16,352 nucleotides of DNA, taken from assembly GCA_946887025.1 (NCBI GenBank), contig CAMPJY010000046.1:1-16352 (forward strand), in the 5' to 3' direction. Shown here piece after piece: positions 13,731 through 16,352 of the stretch. A model generated the notes under the pieces. That model was not told the origin of the DNA, searched no databases, and saw only the letters and a list, made by a program, of their open reading frames with translations. The position numbers and the translations under genes are program-made. How positions within the stretch are numbered: position 1 is the first letter of the stretch; each line of letters opens with the position of its first letter. The stretch is from an uncultured Salinimicrobium sp. GTDB lineage: Bacteria > Bacteroidota > Bacteroidia > Flavobacteriales > Flavobacteriaceae.

Positions 13731-16223
13731 CTAACTATTTGGGTCCAGGATGAGGTTTACTCTTTCCAACGCATCCTCCAGATGGTAGCGCGTCATCGTA
13801 TCCCTGCTTCTTCCGATGGAATTCCTTAGTTCCCTTTGCAGGTTCTTAAGCTCTCCTCTGACCACAGGACGAATGTCGCTCTGAGGCACCTCAATTTCAC
13901 TCATGGTGATCCAGTCTCTGTACCTTGAAGGCACTTCTTCTTGCTCCTCAATCATCAGGTATTCCATACGGTCTATATAAGCCCGCTGAAGATTCCTTCG
14001 ATAAGTGTCAATTGTACGTCCGCTGCCCAATTCGCTCCAGATCCCGTTTCGCAGGTCTGTCATCATATCCAGCAAATTATAAGCTTCTTCCCCGTTGGTT
14101 ACCTCATTTTCAATCAGTCTGGCCATTCTTCCGAAATCCAGCAGATTGTTCAGCGTTCTTTCCTGCAGATCGTTTATACGCTCCACATTCCCGTCAAATT
14201 CTATCTTGTTGAAGATGCTATCGTCGATCATCCATTCTGGAGTAGTAAACAGCTGCTCCTGAAGGAATTCCATGGCTCTTTCCTGTTTCTCTGCAGGAAC
14301 GTGGGTGAAAACAGGGCCTTGCTGATCATAGGTTTTGGTGTATTTGTAAACACCACCAATATTTGCAGCTACGTGTCCCATATAACGGTTGAACTGGCTG
14401 AGTACCTGCTCATACATTGTCTCCAGGTCCTCATAATCCTTTCCGTCCTCAGCGGTCCATTCTATGAGCTTTGGCATGATGCGCTTCATGTTCTCAATTC
14501 CATAATGGCTGGCCAGCATGGCGTCATCTCCGAGATCTTCTGTCTGGGAGCTCGGATCTATTACTCCGCCGCTTTGCTGTGCACCAAATCGATATAAAGG
14601 GTCCCCGGCGTGTTTCAGGATCCAGGCATCAAGGGTCTCTTTTTCCTCTTTTGCTGTGGTATTTAAAATTGGTCGGTACCCCCAGCCGATGGCATATTTG
14701 TCATACACCCCAATATTCGGCATAAGGGCAACATCACCATCTTCAGGCTGTGCGATATAGTTGAAACGGGCATAGTCCATTATGGACGGAGCCGTTCCAT
14801 ATTTACCTGTAAATTCAGGATCCCTAAGGTCTTCCACTGCATAAGCTGAGCTGCTTCCCATGTTGTGTGGAAGTCCAAGGGTATGTCCGACTTCGTGTGA
14901 AGAAACAAAACGTATCAATCTTCCCATGATCTCGTCTTGGAAAGCTACACTTTGTGCATTTTCATTAATGGCGGATGTCTGAACAAAGAACCAGTTTCTC
15001 AAAAGGGTCATCACGTTGTGATACCAGTTGATATCTGACTCAAGAATTTCTCCCGAACGCGGATCGCTCACGTGAGGCCCATTGGCATTAGGGATTGGAG
15101 AAGCCAGGTAGCGTACTACTGAATATCTGACATCCTCAGGACTCCAGTCCGGATCTTCGTCTACACTCGGAGCTTCTTTGGCTATAATGGCATTTTTAAA
15201 ACCTGCAGCTTCAAAAGCCACCTGCCAGTCCTCGATTCCCTGCTTGATGAAAGGGATCCATTTTTCAGGCGTGGCGCGATCTATATAATAAACGATGGGC
15301 TCTTTTGGCTCCACCAGCTCCCCACGTTTGAATTTCTCAAGGTCCTCATCCTTTATCTCAAGTCTCCAGCGATCAAGATATTCAACCGTTTTACTTTCCT
15401 GTGCCTCCAATCCATAATCTGTCTGTTCAGAAGTAAACCAGCCAACACGTTCGTCAAAATACCTGCGCTTCATGGGCACCTTTGGAAGAAGGATCATGGA
15501 GTTGCTCATTTTAACAGAAATAGACGCAGTGCTGGAATTGGATGGTGGTTCGCCAGCATTATAAGTTTTTACGTGACGTACCTCAATGTTTTCCGGATAC
15601 GAGCGAATGGTATCGATATAAGAGCGATCGTCATCCAGGCGGGAGATCTTATAATCTTTCCTTCTTCGCTCGGGAAATCCTAACGCCTGTACGTCATCTT
15701 CAAAAAGGTCAGTCACCTTTATAACTGTCGCCTTGTTCACTGAATCCTTATGGAAGGCCTCAATATCAAAGGCGAAGAGAATAGGTTCAAAATTAGAATT
15801 CACGACTGCCTCATGGATAGGAAGTGAATCAGCCGCATAAATATCGTGGGATACCACTCTTAGAAGTACCTTGTCATTCTTTTTTTCCCAGCGCAGCACC
15901 TGGGTGTTCTGTTTTCCACCTCCAAAACCTATACCGGAGGCAGTCTGCGCGATTCGGGTCACCATCAGCATCTCCCTATTGAAGAGGCTGTCAGGAATTT
16001 CATAGAAGTAATCGTTTTTTACCTGATGTACGGTAAATAGTCCCGGATCTGACTTTGCTTCCTTTGTAATTACCTTGGAATATTCTTTTACGCCATCTTT
16101 GGACCCTTCATTCTTGCCTTTTTCAGCAGCAGGTTTCGATTTTTCTGGCTGAAATACAGCACAGCCCGAAACAGAGACCGCAAGGAAGGCGATACAAAGC
16201 CTGGAAAGTAATCGGTTGTTCAT
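13731..16223 (-). CDS. Zinc-dependent metzincin-type metalloprotease lipoprotein (DUF5118/DUF5117/DUF4953 family)
   Basis: This is a large envelope-anchored putative zinc peptidase of a Bacteroidota/Actinobacteria family whose substrates are unknown. The 830-residue length is typical. The signal peptide ends in lipobox VSGC (Cys21), followed by a Lys/Glu-rich linker. A DUF5118-like segment (about 45-85) is followed by a DUF5117-like domain (about 90-265) and the catalytic DUF4953-like region (about 300-640). The catalytic region contains HEVGHTLGLPHN, with zinc ligands H443, H447 and H453 and general base E444. Met482 in SIMDYARFNY provides the Met-turn, giving the metzincin arrangement HExxHxxGxxH...M. 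The C-terminal part (about 640-830) is helical and Arg/Glu-rich. It is a single-gene unit preceded by AAATTTAATG at the start and followed by its own terminator. All catalytic residues are present, so it should be active. The substrate, and whether the lipoprotein faces the periplasm or the surface, cannot be told. Confidence 0.93.
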   Translation of the reverse strand: MNNRLLSRLCIAFLAVSVSGCAVFQPEKSKPAAEKGKNEGSKDGVKEYSKVITKEAKSDPGLFTVHQVKNDYFYEIPDSLFNREMLMVTRIAQTASGIGFGGGKQNTQVLRWEKKNDKVLLRVVSHDIYAADSLPIHEAVVNSNFEPILFAFDIEAFHKDSVNKATVIKVTDLFEDDVQALGFPERRRKDYKISRLDDDRSYIDTIRSYPENIEVRHVKTYNAGEPPSNSSTASISVKMSNSMILLPKVPMKRRYFDERVGWFTSEQTDYGLEAQESKTVEYLDRWRLEIKDEDLEKFKRGELVEPKEPIVYYIDRATPEKWIPFIKQGIEDWQVAFEAAGFKNAIIAKEAPSVDEDPDWSPEDVRYSVVRYLASPIPNANGPHVSDPRSGEILESDINWYHNVMTLLRNWFFVQTSAINENAQSVAFQDEIMGRLIRFVSSHEVGHTLGLPHNMGSSSAYAVEDLRDPEFTGKYGTAPSIMDYARFNYIAQPEDGDVALMPNIGVYDKYAIGWGYRPILNTTAKEEKETLDAWILKHAGDPLYRFGAQQSGGVIDPSSQTEDLGDDAMLASHYGIENMKRIMPKLIEWTAEDGKDYEDLETMYEQVLSQFNRYMGHVAANIGGVYKYTKTYDQQGPVFTHVPAEKQERAMEFLQEQLFTTPEWMIDDSIFNKIEFDGNVERINDLQERTLNNLLDFGRMARLIENEVTNGEEAYNLLDMMTDLRNGIWSELGSGRTIDTYRRNLQRAYIDRMEYLMIEEQEEVPSRYRDWITMSEIEVPQSDIRPVVRGELKNLQRELRNSIGRSRDTMTRYHLEDALERVNLILDPNS

Positions 16224-16352
16224 TAAATTTAGTTTAAGTTAAAAGATGCCCAATTTATAAAAACAAACTTCCGGTACCTAGCCCGAAAACGTTAAATATC
16301 AAGGGATGCAGCATTGCAGCTATTGGACCTTAATTCTTAAAAAAGGTTTAAT

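Noticed and set aside
13941..14597. 218-codon open frame on the plus strand opposite the metalloprotease gene
   Set aside because: It is fully antisense to the metalloprotease C-terminal half, with no domain or signal that makes sense: a shadow frame.
16224..16352. Possible promoter and GCAGC-ATT-GCAGC repeat upstream of the metalloprotease gene
   Set aside because: The best -7 match on the minus strand (TAAATTGG) has a mismatch and no TTG at a proper spacing, and the short repeat is within chance expectation. Nothing firm can be annotated.
1..16352. Mobile element, CRISPR, tRNA or rRNA genes
   Set aside because: No transposase or integrase, no terminal repeats, no spaced direct repeats, and no cloverleaf or rRNA-like segments were seen. 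The metal operon has no visible transfer boundaries.

Overview
The window looks like chromosomal DNA of a marine-type Flavobacteriaceae member (Bacteroidota). Three things suggest this. An exosortase F (XrtF) gene is followed by its small family-specific membrane partner. Several genes carry Bacteroidota-type -7 boxes (TAnnTTTG), usually without a Shine-Dalgarno sequence. There are also Bacteroidota-restricted families: an HYC_CC_PP-like small protein, DUF3347 proteins, a DUF5117/DUF4953-type metalloprotease, and a lipoprotein starting CSDDDD. Genus cannot be fixed from the sequence alone.

Region 1 (1-4515) is housekeeping or lineage-core. purH (minus) is followed by a divergent MacB/FtsX-type ABC permease (plus). 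The permease converges on a GAF-domain, free-methionine-sulfoxide-reductase-like gene (minus), with a strong palindrome between them. The GAF gene is divergent from xrtF (plus, TTG start) across 77 bp that hold back-to-back promoters. xrtF overlaps its membrane partner gene by an ATGA junction.

Region 2 (4540-12640) is one long plus-strand copper/silver efflux operon. In order: a Cys-rich HYC_CC_PP-type exported protein, a very large CusA-type RND pump, a TolC/CusC-type outer membrane channel, a CusB-type adaptor, and a stand-alone DUF3347 lipoprotein. The adaptor has an N-terminal heavy-metal-binding motif and a C-terminal DUF3347 domain. A strong bidirectional hairpin terminator ends the operon. 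Pump, adaptor and channel form the tripartite complex. The Cys/His/Met-rich small proteins and the duplicated DUF3347 domains are likely periplasmic Cu(I)/Ag(I) handling parts, but their roles are inferred. No regulator and no P-type ATPase lie in the window.

Region 3 (12640-16352) is on the minus strand: a predicted surface-exposed lipoprotein with two tandem beta-rich domains, and a large metzincin-type zinc metalloprotease lipoprotein with its own rho-independent terminator. No RNA genes, CRISPR arrays, insertion sequences or integrases were seen. All intergenic gaps are shorter than 300 bases.
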